Source: Rothia sp035916755
GTDB taxonomy: Bacteria > Actinomycetota > Actinomycetes > Actinomycetales > Micrococcaceae
Reading direction: 5' to 3'
DNA length: 64,000 bases
Assembly (NCBI RefSeq): GCF_035916755.1
Contig: NZ_JAYWIX010000008.1
Coordinates: 124,001-188,000 of the forward strand
The notes under the pieces are model-generated. The model was given only the letters and a program-made list of their open reading frames with translations. It did no database searches and had not been told where the DNA came from. The position numbers were made by a program, and so were the translations under genes. This document shows positions 1 through 8,613 of this stretch, in pieces; within the stretch, counting starts at the first letter, position 1, and each line of letters begins with the position of its first letter.

Positions 1-3000
1 AGGCAGGTAGCCCAGCTCAAGGCTGAGGGCGGTCTTATCTCTTCTACTCAGGAAGATATGGCTCGTGCATTTGTCACCGATGAACGCCTGCTGGTGGTGG
101 GTATTGGCCCTGCTGGTGCCGGTAAAACTACCTCTATGAAGGCAGCCGTTGATACAGCCCGAGCTGGTGGCCATAAGGTGATTGGTCTTGCTCCTACCGC
201 TGTTGCGGCCTCCATTATGGAGAAGGAACTAGATATTCAGGCCATGACGGTTGCTAAGTTTACTAACCCTAAAGCGCCCCGGATTATCCTTGAGCCGGGG
301 ACCGTGCTGCTGGTTGATGAAATCGGCATGGCCTCCACTTTGGATTTGGCAAAGATCGTCGATCAGGCTCGTGAGCAGGGCGCTGTGGTACGCGGTATTG
401 GCGATTACAGGCAGCTGTCAGCTATCGGCTCAGGCGGTGCCTTGCGGATGATTGAATCTGAGGCTGGGGCTATCTACCTTGAAGATGTCTTCCGCTTCAA
501 GAACAGCGAAGAAGCGGCAGCTACCCTTGCCTTGCGTGAACCCCCGCTGGTGGGTGTTGATAAACCCTTTGGTTGGTATGTCGATAATGGCCGTGTAACA
601 GCCGGTGAAAAAGATGTGATGCTGGCCGATGTGTACGCCGCTTTTGCTGCTGACACCGCAGCAGGCAAAAACTCTTTGATGCTTGCCCCCACCAACGAGG
701 ACGTTAAAAAACTCAACGAATATGCTCAGGTTGCAGCCATCGACGCGGGCAAGGTCAAAGAGTCGGCTAAGCGTATAGCCCTGCTTGATGATGGGTCTAA
801 CGCCTACAAGGGCGATATCATTGTAACCCGTGACAATAACTACAAACTACGTCTGAATAAGGGTAAAGACTTCGTTAAAAACGGTGACCTCTGGAAAGTC
901 CAAAAAGTCACCTTAGACGGTGATCTCAAGGTTAAGCACCTGAACCACGGTGGCGTCATTACCCTACCTTCCTCCTACGTCAAGCAGTACGTTCAGCTGG
1001 GCTACGCCTCTACTATTAACCGTGCCCAGGGTTCCACCGTGGACACGGTACATCCTGTGGTCGATGCTTCCACCTCCCGCGCTAACGCCTATGTGGCGCT
1101 TTCTCGTGGCCGTGAATCCAACAGGCTTTATGTTGCTACCGCTGAAGGCCAGGCCCGTGATGACGTGCTGGGCGCTATTACCAACAACTTTGACCGTAAC
1201 CTCTCCTTCCATGAGGAAACCCGCGCTCAGCGAGCTGCTGAACGCAACGTGGCAGCGGCCCTGGAAAAGTACGATGACCTCTCCCTCTATGCTTCAGAAG
1301 AGGCTATGAAGTCTGTGGTAACTGAAGCTATTGGTGCTCAGAGTGCTTCTGCTTTCTTCCAGAGCCCGGCCTGGGGCGCTCTGGCACATGAACTAGCTGA
1401 TACCTACCGTAGTGGCCTAGATCCAGTAGAGACTTTCACCCGCGCCTACCAGCAAAGAGACTTGGCAGGTGCTGAGGACGTTTCAGCGGTACTGCACTGG
1501 CGTATTCAAGAAGTGCGAGCAGCTAATGAGGCAGCCCAGGAGCGGTTCGGCCAGTATGCCCGGCCTATGGCTCATATTCCCACTGAGCAACTGGAGCAGC
1601 TCATTGCCCGCGCACAGCAGCGCACCAAGCCGGTGAAGGAACGTGAGATTGAAGATAAGCGCTGGATTGAACGTGACTATGCGCTAGTACCCTCGGCCCA
1701 TCTGAAAGAAATGAGGGTCAATACAGTCAAAGCTCTGTCTGTGGCTGAATCAACCGGCGATACTCGAGCTTACGCCCAAATCTCAGAGAACCTGGGGCTC
1801 ATGGACGCTGAGGTGACTAGACGTCGCTGGGCCTCACCTGCTCAGCGTGAGGTAGAAGAGATTGTTCGTGGTGAACGTCCCCGATCTGGTGCAGACTTTA
1901 CGATTCTGAACTCTCTGCAATGGGAGAAGAAGATTCGTGACACCTTAATCTCTGAAGTAGCGGCTCCCGGTACCGGCGCTAAGGACCAGATTGTGAAGGG
2001 CGTGAGCGGTCATAGCCTTGATTCCTTCTGGCAGTACGACCAGTACACCCCGGACTCGCTCAAGCGCGTGCTCAAGGCCCAGCATCGTGAGGTAGCAGAG
2101 CTGGTGCAATTGCGTGGTCATCAGATCGCAGCTGAGAAGCCTGCTTGGGCTGATGCTCTGGGCCAGGTGCCTGCCCAGGCCCGTAATGCTCGGCACTGGT
2201 ATAGGGTGGCAGCCGAGGTTGAGTCATTCCGTGAAAAATACAAAATTCCAGCAGGTGAACCGATTGCAATTCCAAAGAAGCTTCGCAACGGAGAAAGGGG
2301 AGAGTTCTTGCAGACCCAAATTGTTAACGTGCACAAACGATCTGTTCTGTCAGCACAACACAAGGACAGGGAACAGCTCCACCATGAAGCCCGCCTGAAG
2401 GACACCCTAATTGCGGATAAGGAACAGCTGAGCGACGCCGAAAACCTCATTAACCAGCACCGGACCAAATCAGATAGCCCAGAACAAAAGCAACTAGAAC
2501 ATCAGGAAAAGCTGTGGCAGGAACTAGCTCAACGCTGGGAGACTGAACAGCAGAAGAAGGCCGAGGCTTTAGACGCCCAAAAAGCCTGCGACGTCGCATC
2601 TCAAGATGCTCACAGCGCTATCTCTGCCCGTGATGGGTATAGCCAGTCTCTCGTAGCTGCCGCCCATAAAGACTACCAGCAGGTGCAAGAGGCACAGGAG
2701 CGGGTAGAGAACTCGAACATCTTTAACAGGTCATCACGAGAGCGCGAACTCAACACTGCTCTAGACGCCTATGAGAGCAAGTACGGACGCACAGATTTAC
2801 CTTCTGAGGATGACAAGGTGTGGCTTAACGAGGATGCTCGCTATGCTGAGTATGCTCAAAAGGCACAAGAAGCAGAAGAAGCCCTAGCACAAGCCCAGCA
2901 CAAACTTGACCGTGCAAACGGCCAGGCCGATATGGCCACGCAACAGCGTCTGAGCGCGTACGATAGCTACGTCGAGGCACGAGAGGCTAACCCGAATACA

Positions 3001-3225
3001 AGGGTAGTATCTGAGAGAATGACAGCTAGTGATGCTATGCAGGCTAAGAATAAGGCTACTCGTAGAGATGAAGCTATGCTCAGGGCCAAGATGACCCCTG
3101 GTTCTATGCGGATGCAGCAGGTTCGCCAGCAACAAGTATTCAAGCAACAGAAGCCCCCTGCACAAGCACAGACCCAGCAGCAGGTTCGCCAGCAGCAGGT
3201 AACGCAAAAGCCTAGAACGCTGTAA
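1..3225 (+). CDS. MobF/TraA-type conjugative relaxase, helicase and C-terminal part (5'-truncated by window)
   Basis: The reading frame is open from base 1, so the Met codon at 58 is internal and the gene starts outside the window. About 1074 residues are visible. A Walker A motif GPAGAGKTT lies at about residues 36-44 of the visible protein, followed by a Walker B-like LLVDEIGM, a QLS helicase motif and, near residue 335, a UvrD/RecD-like segment (YASTINRAQGSTVD, then YVALSRGR). This is the RecD-like helicase of TrwC/TraI/TraA relaxases that unwinds the transferred strand; the relaxase domain must lie upstream. The last 500 residues are charged and coiled-coil-like, ending in Gln-rich QVRQQQV repeats. 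It is the only conjugation gene on the + strand and converges on the secretion operon. Confidence 0.85.
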   Translation, partial: RQVAQLKAEGGLISSTQEDMARAFVTDERLLVVGIGPAGAGKTTSMKAAVDTARAGGHKVIGLAPTAVAASIMEKELDIQAMTVAKFTNPKAPRIILEPGTVLLVDEIGMASTLDLAKIVDQAREQGAVVRGIGDYRQLSAIGSGGALRMIESEAGAIYLEDVFRFKNSEEAAATLALREPPLVGVDKPFGWYVDNGRVTAGEKDVMLADVYAAFAADTAAGKNSLMLAPTNEDVKKLNEYAQVAAIDAGKVKESAKRIALLDDGSNAYKGDIIVTRDNNYKLRLNKGKDFVKNGDLWKVQKVTLDGDLKVKHLNHGGVITLPSSYVKQYVQLGYASTINRAQGSTVDTVHPVVDASTSRANAYVALSRGRESNRLYVATAEGQARDDVLGAITNNFDRNLSFHEETRAQRAAERNVAAALEKYDDLSLYASEEAMKSVVTEAIGAQSASAFFQSPAWGALAHELADTYRSGLDPVETFTRAYQQRDLAGAEDVSAVLHWRIQEVRAANEAAQERFGQYARPMAHIPTEQLEQLIARAQQRTKPVKEREIEDKRWIERDYALVPSAHLKEMRVNTVKALSVAESTGDTRAYAQISENLGLMDAEVTRRRWASPAQREVEEIVRGERPRSGADFTILNSLQWEKKIRDTLISEVAAPGTGAKDQIVKGVSGHSLDSFWQYDQYTPDSLKRVLKAQHREVAELVQLRGHQIAAEKPAWADALGQVPAQARNARHWYRVAAEVESFREKYKIPAGEPIAIPKKLRNGERGEFLQTQIVNVHKRSVLSAQHKDREQLHHEARLKDTLIADKEQLSDAENLINQHRTKSDSPEQKQLEHQEKLWQELAQRWETEQQKKAEALDAQKACDVASQDAHSAISARDGYSQSLVAAAHKDYQQVQEAQERVENSNIFNRSSRERELNTALDAYESKYGRTDLPSEDDKVWLNEDARYAEYAQKAQEAEEALAQAQHKLDRANGQADMATQQRLSAYDSYVEAREANPNTRVVSERMTASDAMQAKNKATRRDEAMLRAKMTPGSMRMQQVRQQQVFKQQKPPAQAQTQQQVRQQQVTQKPRTL

Positions 3226-3228
3226 GGA

Positions 3229-3274
3229 AAGAAAAAAGGGGGTAGCCCGCACATGCTTTGTGCGGGCTACCCCC
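3229..3274 (-). terminator. Intrinsic terminator ending the secretion operon
   Basis: Two perfect 15-base arms (3238-3252 and 3260-3274) enclose a 7-base loop. Read on the minus strand the hairpin is followed by TTTTTTC, the classic intrinsic pattern for the genes ending at 3294. On the + strand there is no T tract, so it may stop the relaxase transcript only by its strong stem. Confidence 0.85.
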
Positions 3275-3293
3275 AAAATAACTAGGTAGTAGC

Positions 3294-3704
3294 TTATCGG
3301 ATATTGGTTATCCAGAATGGATAATTGGTGAGAACCTGATCCTCAAACTCTTCATCATAGAGGGCCTGCGAAGTCGCGGTTACTACATCACAAACTCTCT
3401 TATCATCAGACCGGTGGCCAGCCGTACAGTTACGGAAAACTCCTGTCTGAGGATTGAAAAGAGCCCGAGAGTGCGGGTCCCAATGGTTTACCCACCACAA
3501 AGAAAGACCACCCTCAACCAACTCTGCTTTACAGTATTCCCAATAAAGAGCCTTGAACCTGGACACGGCCTCTGGGTGGAGCCACCATTGCGGGCAAAAG
3601 GCCCCGCCTTGGGAGGCCGGATGTTCAATACGTCCCAGAAACGACAATACCCAGTCTCTGAAATCGACAGTTATGCCTTGACCATTGAATGGTTCTTGTG
3701 CCAC
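3294..3704 (-). CDS. DUF4913 family protein of conjugative elements
   Basis: A 136-residue soluble protein starting at a GTG codon 3 bases after the coupling protein gene ends, so the two are co-translated. The pattern of a Trp-rich core (QWWLHPEAVSRF, then LWWVNHWDPH, then a region with FRNC and CD) matches what I know of DUF4913, a family found in actinobacterial plasmids and conjugative elements. Its function is unknown. No signal peptide or membrane segment is seen. Constant linkage to the coupling protein suggests an accessory role in substrate recruitment, which is inference. Confidence 0.65.
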   Translation of the reverse strand: MAQEPFNGQGITVDFRDWVLSFLGRIEHPASQGGAFCPQWWLHPEAVSRFKALYWEYCKAELVEGGLSLWWVNHWDPHSRALFNPQTGVFRNCTAGHRSDDKRVCDVVTATSQALYDEEFEDQVLTNYPFWITNIR

Positions 3705-3707
3705 TAG

Positions 3708-5432
3708 CTATACCCCTATCTGTTCCTGAGCTTTTAGCTGTTGCATATCTTGCTGAACAGTCTCTGCCAATTTTTTGTCCCTAAACCAGAACCGTGCCTT
3801 AGCGATACCGCTATCCCCATCACTATTGCGGATATAAATCTCACCCAAGGGCAAGTTAGCTAGGTCTGAGGCATCCAAGATTTCACGTTTCTGGATCTGA
3901 ACACCGGAAGAATGGCCATGCCCTGAGCGAGAATTATAGGAAGTGCTACGGGTCTGAAATTCTTTATCATAGGTTCCAACTAGTCTTGACACATCTAGCA
4001 AGAATGAGGGCTCTGTAGAACCCCCGCCGTAAACAAAGACGGCAGCACCACCAATGAGCTTTTTCATGCCGTCAGCAGAGAAGGACATATCGCCCTGAGC
4101 TTTTGACTGAAAATAGGTGTTGATGATAATTCCTAGAGAACCAGCATAGGTGTACATATCCGCTAGCTCTGGAAGAAAAACTGCGTTTCCCATTTCATCC
4201 AGGTCCATTACCAGCGGTACTCGAAGACGACCATTCGGTTGTAGGGTAGCGGCTTTTTTAGCACTAATAAAGACTTGGTAGACCAAGGCTGATAACAGTG
4301 CAGCTGAAGAACCAGCGTTCTTATCCCCAATTAGAATCAAGGTATCGGTGCTGGTAATGAAAGCTCTTGGATCAAAGACATTTTCTTTAGCCAGCCCGGG
4401 GCGGATAGCCTGTAGCAAGTGCTCATGCTCAAAGGGAGAAACCGCCCGTTGGGCAGTAGCCCAAACTGACCCCCGCGTATCTCCTGGTTGTTTTTTAAGA
4501 CCGAAGAGGATTTCTGCTTGGTTGTTAAATCCGTGTTGCCTCAATATAGTTGCAGGTTCGTCTTCCTCCATCTTCATAACCCAAGAAAAGACATCGTTAT
4601 CAGTCTTTCCAGCAAGACGGGCAGCGAGCATCAGTAGACCAAGAACCTTGGCGCCTTGCTTATCAAAGTGAGCGTTCGGGTTCATCCCAGATTGTTCTGA
4701 GCCTTTAGTTGCTTGTTCAAAGATTTCACCGATTTTCTCGGCTTTCTCTGAGTCTGAAACGATTCCCAAAATATCAAATTTATCTTCTGGGCTATGTCGT
4801 TGAAGAACATTATTGGGGTCAAAAACCCACACTCGGCCGACTTTTACCCGTTGGCTCATTACTTCCCAGATACCGTCCGGTTTGTTTGAGGTAACTAGAA
4901 GCGGGCCAGGGGCAACGAATGCGTGAGGTACGACCTGAGATGAAGTTTTGCCTCGTCCAGTCCCATGAATGTGGACAGCGCATTGACGCCACCCCTGATA
5001 AATGGTTTTACCGTTCACGGTTCCCAGAGGAAGCCCAGGCCCAATATTCTCAGCGAAGGGGTGGAGATTTGTACGTGCATCTTTGAGCCGAGGCTTTTCT
5101 AAAGATACTGAGAACTTAGCCAAATTGCCTAGCTGTCTATTCGCTTGATTGCTTTTGGCAGAGTTCTTTTTCTTTTTAGACCCCGTAGACTTTCCATCAA
5201 GGATAAGCAGGCAAATTAACGAGATGATACCCAGTGCTATTCCCACACCTAGGCAAACGTATAGTACAAGCCCTACCTCTAATTCACTTTGTGCAAAGAG
5301 AAGAATGAGGTCTACTACATTCCAGAGCCAAACTCCGGTAACTAGGTAATGGGTCAGAGCAGCGCCAAAGTACAAGCCAGCTACAGGAAACCCAAAGAGC
5401 AGAAAGACAGCGAATTTTTCTATTTCTCGCAT
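3708..5432 (-). CDS. Type IV coupling protein (VirD4/TraG-like ATPase)
   Basis: The 574-residue protein has two N-terminal membrane segments (about residues 8-32 and 52-78), a basic linker, then a P-loop ATPase. Walker A is HGTGRGKTS (residues 156-164) and Walker B is LVMDLDEMGN. The stretch after Walker A, where the chain passes through VTSNKPD, is typical of TraG/VirD4 proteins. It should sit at the membrane and link the relaxase-DNA complex to the secretion channel. It follows the VirB4-like gene after a hairpin with a T tract (5465-5506), so it may be expressed partly from read-through or from its own promoter. Confidence 0.88.
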   Translation of the reverse strand: MREIEKFAVFLLFGFPVAGLYFGAALTHYLVTGVWLWNVVDLILLFAQSELEVGLVLYVCLGVGIALGIISLICLLILDGKSTGSKKKKNSAKSNQANRQLGNLAKFSVSLEKPRLKDARTNLHPFAENIGPGLPLGTVNGKTIYQGWRQCAVHIHGTGRGKTSSQVVPHAFVAPGPLLVTSNKPDGIWEVMSQRVKVGRVWVFDPNNVLQRHSPEDKFDILGIVSDSEKAEKIGEIFEQATKGSEQSGMNPNAHFDKQGAKVLGLLMLAARLAGKTDNDVFSWVMKMEEDEPATILRQHGFNNQAEILFGLKKQPGDTRGSVWATAQRAVSPFEHEHLLQAIRPGLAKENVFDPRAFITSTDTLILIGDKNAGSSAALLSALVYQVFISAKKAATLQPNGRLRVPLVMDLDEMGNAVFLPELADMYTYAGSLGIIINTYFQSKAQGDMSFSADGMKKLIGGAAVFVYGGGSTEPSFLLDVSRLVGTYDKEFQTRSTSYNSRSGHGHSSGVQIQKREILDASDLANLPLGEIYIRNSDGDSGIAKARFWFRDKKLAETVQQDMQQLKAQEQIGV

Positions 5433-5464
5433 CTACAATGTCCTTTCAGAGCAAAGGGAATAGA

Positions 5465-5506
5465 TAAAAAAGGAGGGGTGGAACACCTTGCTTGATGTCC
5501 ACCCCC
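5465..5506 (-). terminator. Intercistronic terminator before the coupling protein gene
   Basis: An 8-bp stem (GGGGTGGA at 5475-5482 with TCCACCCC at 5498-5505) is followed on the minus strand by a run of six T. It lies between the VirB4-like gene (stop 5517) and the coupling protein start (5432), so it could lower expression of the last two genes of the operon. Confidence 0.65.
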
Positions 5507-5516
5507 GATAGGTTGC

Positions 5517-7085
5517 TTACCCCATATTGAACCGTTGTCCAGTTTGGTGAAGCTGGCTAAGAATTTTAGGTTTAGGCGACTGTACCGGAATACCCAGTGA
5601 GTCACTCACCTTCCACAGTGCCTTACCTGCACCAACAGGAGGGCTACCAGCTAAAGAACGCTGAGATAGTTTTCTGTCCTGAGTTTCTAGCCCCTGGTTA
5701 CCAGACATAAAAGACGTCACCCAATCTATTTCTGTCTGCTCAATACGACGAATCGAGTTCAAGGCTTCCATATCAGCTTCTGTCATAGCCAGCATGACCC
5801 ACAAACCACATTTTTCAATTAGTGAGTGGGCAATTTTGCGGTCATGCTCGTTTGCCAGCATCAGGAAGTCTTTAGGAGAGTGAGTAACTTTCCATTCGCC
5901 GACGCCTTTGGATCTGTTAGTACGCGAAAGTCGGTCTACTTCTTGGATTAGTCCATCAGCATGGCGAATGGGGTGCCAGAATTCATCCATCAAAGAGGTA
6001 AAGCCGTTCCACCGGATAGTGGGTTCGTAGTGTTCTCCTTCCTGAGCAGCTTCAGCGGCTTTTCTAGCTTCATGCTGAGCTAGTTCCCAATGAGCGTCGA
6101 TTGCATCCATACCAAGACGCCAAGTGGTCATCATGGTTGCTGAGATCATCTTTTCATCTGCGTTCGGGATAGCTGAAGAGTCAAAGCACATGCCAGCAGG
6201 ACTGCCAGGAGTAAGAGAGATACCTTTATCCGAGAAGATGTCCGAGAACTCACCGTGGACCAAAGCTGAGACGGACTCAAAGAGCTGGCTGTACTTAGAC
6301 TTGAATTTTGCTTTATCGGCACCTTCAAGTCCCGATGCGTACACGACAGCATCGGTAGGAGAGTCAAAGAATTTTAACAAATGCCCTAGGTTAGGGTTCT
6401 CTTCCCGCTCCATGACAGCTTCTACACCCATTTTGATAATCATGGACTCGGCGTCGGTTACTGTCATGTCACGGCCACGGTTGATACGGATAAGTGCTCT
6501 GATGTTACGGACAACGTTATCTACGCCATCTTCGTACATCGACTTTCCTATTTCCCCGCCAATTATCAGACCGGCAGCCGCAAGTGGCCCTCGGTCCATA
6601 GGGTTAACTTTTGACTTACTATGGCCGGTTCCTAACTCAAAAATATCTGCACCAGCAGCTCGTGCATAGTCCGCGTATTCACCCTTGATAGGGTCAAAAA
6701 TCATCAACGGCGTACCAGTGGCGTTCAGGCAAGCATTGAGCATCAAAGAGATGGAAGACTTACCAAACCCATTCAGCCCAAAAACCATAGCGTTAGGAGC
6801 TGTAATAGCGCCGCTCCTGTAGAGGCTCATGTGGTCCATAGCTACAGCAGAGCCGGTGTGCAGGTTGTACCCAATCGGCGCGCCGCGTCGGGGGCTGTTA
6901 GTGCCGGTGATAAAAGGATAGAACCCCGCTTGTTCACGGTTAGTATCTAGCCACATGCGAGGTGTGGCAATCCTATGCCAAGCCCCACCTCCTTGGCCAC
7001 GGAGTCCATGACGGCCACGGCGAGGGGCCGGTGTGATTACCGGCCCCTGTTTCTTGACTTTAGTTTTCGTGTTCAACGTGAGCAT
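5517..7085 (-). CDS. VirB4-like conjugative ATPase (C-terminal motor half)
   Basis: The frame is open upstream to 7304, but that part overlaps the coding C terminus of the preceding gene; the ATG at 7085 gives a 522-residue protein with a 26-base overlap and is preferred. The P loop is GLNGFGKSS (residues 103-111), followed by IFDPIKGEY, a segment typical of VirB4/TraC ATPases, and by a hydrophobic-DE Walker B-like SLMDEFWH. It lacks the N-terminal half of classical VirB4, which is supplied by the SCO6880-like protein encoded just upstream. The pair should power pilus and substrate transfer at the inner face of the membrane. Confidence 0.83.
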   Translation of the reverse strand: MLTLNTKTKVKKQGPVITPAPRRGRHGLRGQGGGAWHRIATPRMWLDTNREQAGFYPFITGTNSPRRGAPIGYNLHTGSAVAMDHMSLYRSGAITAPNAMVFGLNGFGKSSISLMLNACLNATGTPLMIFDPIKGEYADYARAAGADIFELGTGHSKSKVNPMDRGPLAAAGLIIGGEIGKSMYEDGVDNVVRNIRALIRINRGRDMTVTDAESMIIKMGVEAVMEREENPNLGHLLKFFDSPTDAVVYASGLEGADKAKFKSKYSQLFESVSALVHGEFSDIFSDKGISLTPGSPAGMCFDSSAIPNADEKMISATMMTTWRLGMDAIDAHWELAQHEARKAAEAAQEGEHYEPTIRWNGFTSLMDEFWHPIRHADGLIQEVDRLSRTNRSKGVGEWKVTHSPKDFLMLANEHDRKIAHSLIEKCGLWVMLAMTEADMEALNSIRRIEQTEIDWVTSFMSGNQGLETQDRKLSQRSLAGSPPVGAGKALWKVSDSLGIPVQSPKPKILSQLHQTGQRFNMG

Positions 7086-8613
7086 CTTCAGAGCTTTCTT
7101 GGGTTGGCCTGCCAGCATCTGTATCGAACATTGTAGGTAGCAGGTAGTTCGATGCTGAGGAGTAGACCCACGGGAAAATGCCAATGGGTAGGGTCTGATG
7201 GAAAGCTGCTTCTGATACGAAGTCAGCATAGGACCAGCGCATCCCACCCATGAGAGTTTTAAGCTCGTTTTCCGCAGCCCTTTGAGCCTTACGATTAGGT
7301 TCAAAGGTAACGGTAACCATCACGCAGTATTCCTGGATGGTGGCGCCGTTAGCCATCTGCGCTTCAGCATTTTTTGTAGCTGCTTTCTTCTTCGTGTCAA
7401 AGAAAGTATTACGCTGCTTTGACCCTGCCTCGGTACTTGCGGCACGGGAGGTCTGATCCATCCTAGAACGCTGCTTGAAAGCGGGGATAGGACGGTAGAA
7501 CATGGCCACCCTCTTACGCAAGAAACTTTGTGACGGGGCAAAAAGCGCTTGGTAAGTGTAGGGAGTAATTTTTGATTGGTCAGGAACGCTCATCAAAATA
7601 GTCATGGAAGCCACCCCATCATGGAGAACGACGCGTTTGTGATTGCCATTCATGTAGGTGGGCCCTGAGCTATTAAAGCTACGGATCGCGGGAACCTTTC
7701 CGTAGAGCTCCTGGTCAATCTCGGCTACTCTGGCTGGGTTATAGGCGGTGTACATTAGATCGCCGTACTCAGCGTGGTTAAGAGGGTAGGTTTGCCCTGA
7801 GCCCGCCTGAGTAAGTGCGGTGATATGGTGGGGTAGTTTTGCTAAAATCTCGGCAAAAGCACCTTCAACCTCAGTATCTAATGCAGAAAGTTTCCATCCT
7901 AGTGTTACATAGGTGGTGACTCTTGTTGTCTTAGCTGGCAGCATACCAACTGTCTGATGCAGGATTTGTTGGGAAACTTCCGGGGCTGAGGGGTCGATCG
8001 CCTGAGTGATTTCATTAGCCATTGGCTCTGCTGATGTATGTAGGGAGTCAACAACAACCATTGCTCCTACTAATCCATTCTCCCGTGATAACCGAGAGAG
8101 CCAATTCCCATACTGACCTACCTGCCTAATAAGCCGGTCTTCGGGCAATGACGAACCGCCCACCGGTGAGCAGCCCAAGGTCACTGTCGCCATTTTGACG
8201 GCCTTATGGTGTAGGAGCTCTACAGAGTTTCCCTGGCCATCTAATGCCTCTTTGGGTTCAATAGTGTGCAAAAAACCTGGCAGGGTTAGTTGGTCTTCTT
8301 TTGATAGCGCAGAAATATGAGCGTTAAAGAAGGTTGTTTCTCCTCGGGCTGCCCTTTTGCGGTGTTGCCTACGCATCAAAATACGTTGCACAATCGTTCG
8401 GTCAGAGTCCCCGAAAGGCACAAAGCCGATAAGGAGGCTTGAGAACACTACCAATAGGAGTAAAAGAGCAAGCAGGAAGAGCTTTAGCAGTGTTAGGAAG
8501 AGCGCAAAAACGACGCTGACAACGGCTACCACAAGTACACGAAAAGGAAGCCAACCAAAAACTTTAGTTGGTCCTGATGCAATCGGGTTACCGTATTGAG
8601 GCTGAGTGCTCAT
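7060..8613 (-). CDS. SCO6880 family membrane protein (PrgI/VirB4 N-terminal-like)
   Basis: The 517-residue protein begins with a short cytosolic tail and two membrane segments (about residues 23-65) resembling PrgI/VirB3, followed by a large soluble domain like the N-terminal part of VirB4. It has no Walker motifs. This matches the SCO6880 family, which is encoded beside VirB4-like ATPases in actinobacterial transfer regions. Its start overlaps the stop of the VirB6-like gene by one base (TAATG), and its 3' end overlaps the ATPase gene by 26 bases, which implies strict translational coupling. Confidence 0.75.
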   Translation of the reverse strand: MSTQPQYGNPIASGPTKVFGWLPFRVLVVAVVSVVFALFLTLLKLFLLALLLLLVVFSSLLIGFVPFGDSDRTIVQRILMRRQHRKRAARGETTFFNAHISALSKEDQLTLPGFLHTIEPKEALDGQGNSVELLHHKAVKMATVTLGCSPVGGSSLPEDRLIRQVGQYGNWLSRLSRENGLVGAMVVVDSLHTSAEPMANEITQAIDPSAPEVSQQILHQTVGMLPAKTTRVTTYVTLGWKLSALDTEVEGAFAEILAKLPHHITALTQAGSGQTYPLNHAEYGDLMYTAYNPARVAEIDQELYGKVPAIRSFNSSGPTYMNGNHKRVVLHDGVASMTILMSVPDQSKITPYTYQALFAPSQSFLRKRVAMFYRPIPAFKQRSRMDQTSRAASTEAGSKQRNTFFDTKKKAATKNAEAQMANGATIQEYCVMVTVTFEPNRKAQRAAENELKTLMGGMRWSYADFVSEAAFHQTLPIGIFPWVYSSASNYLLPTMFDTDAGRPTQESSEDAHVEHEN

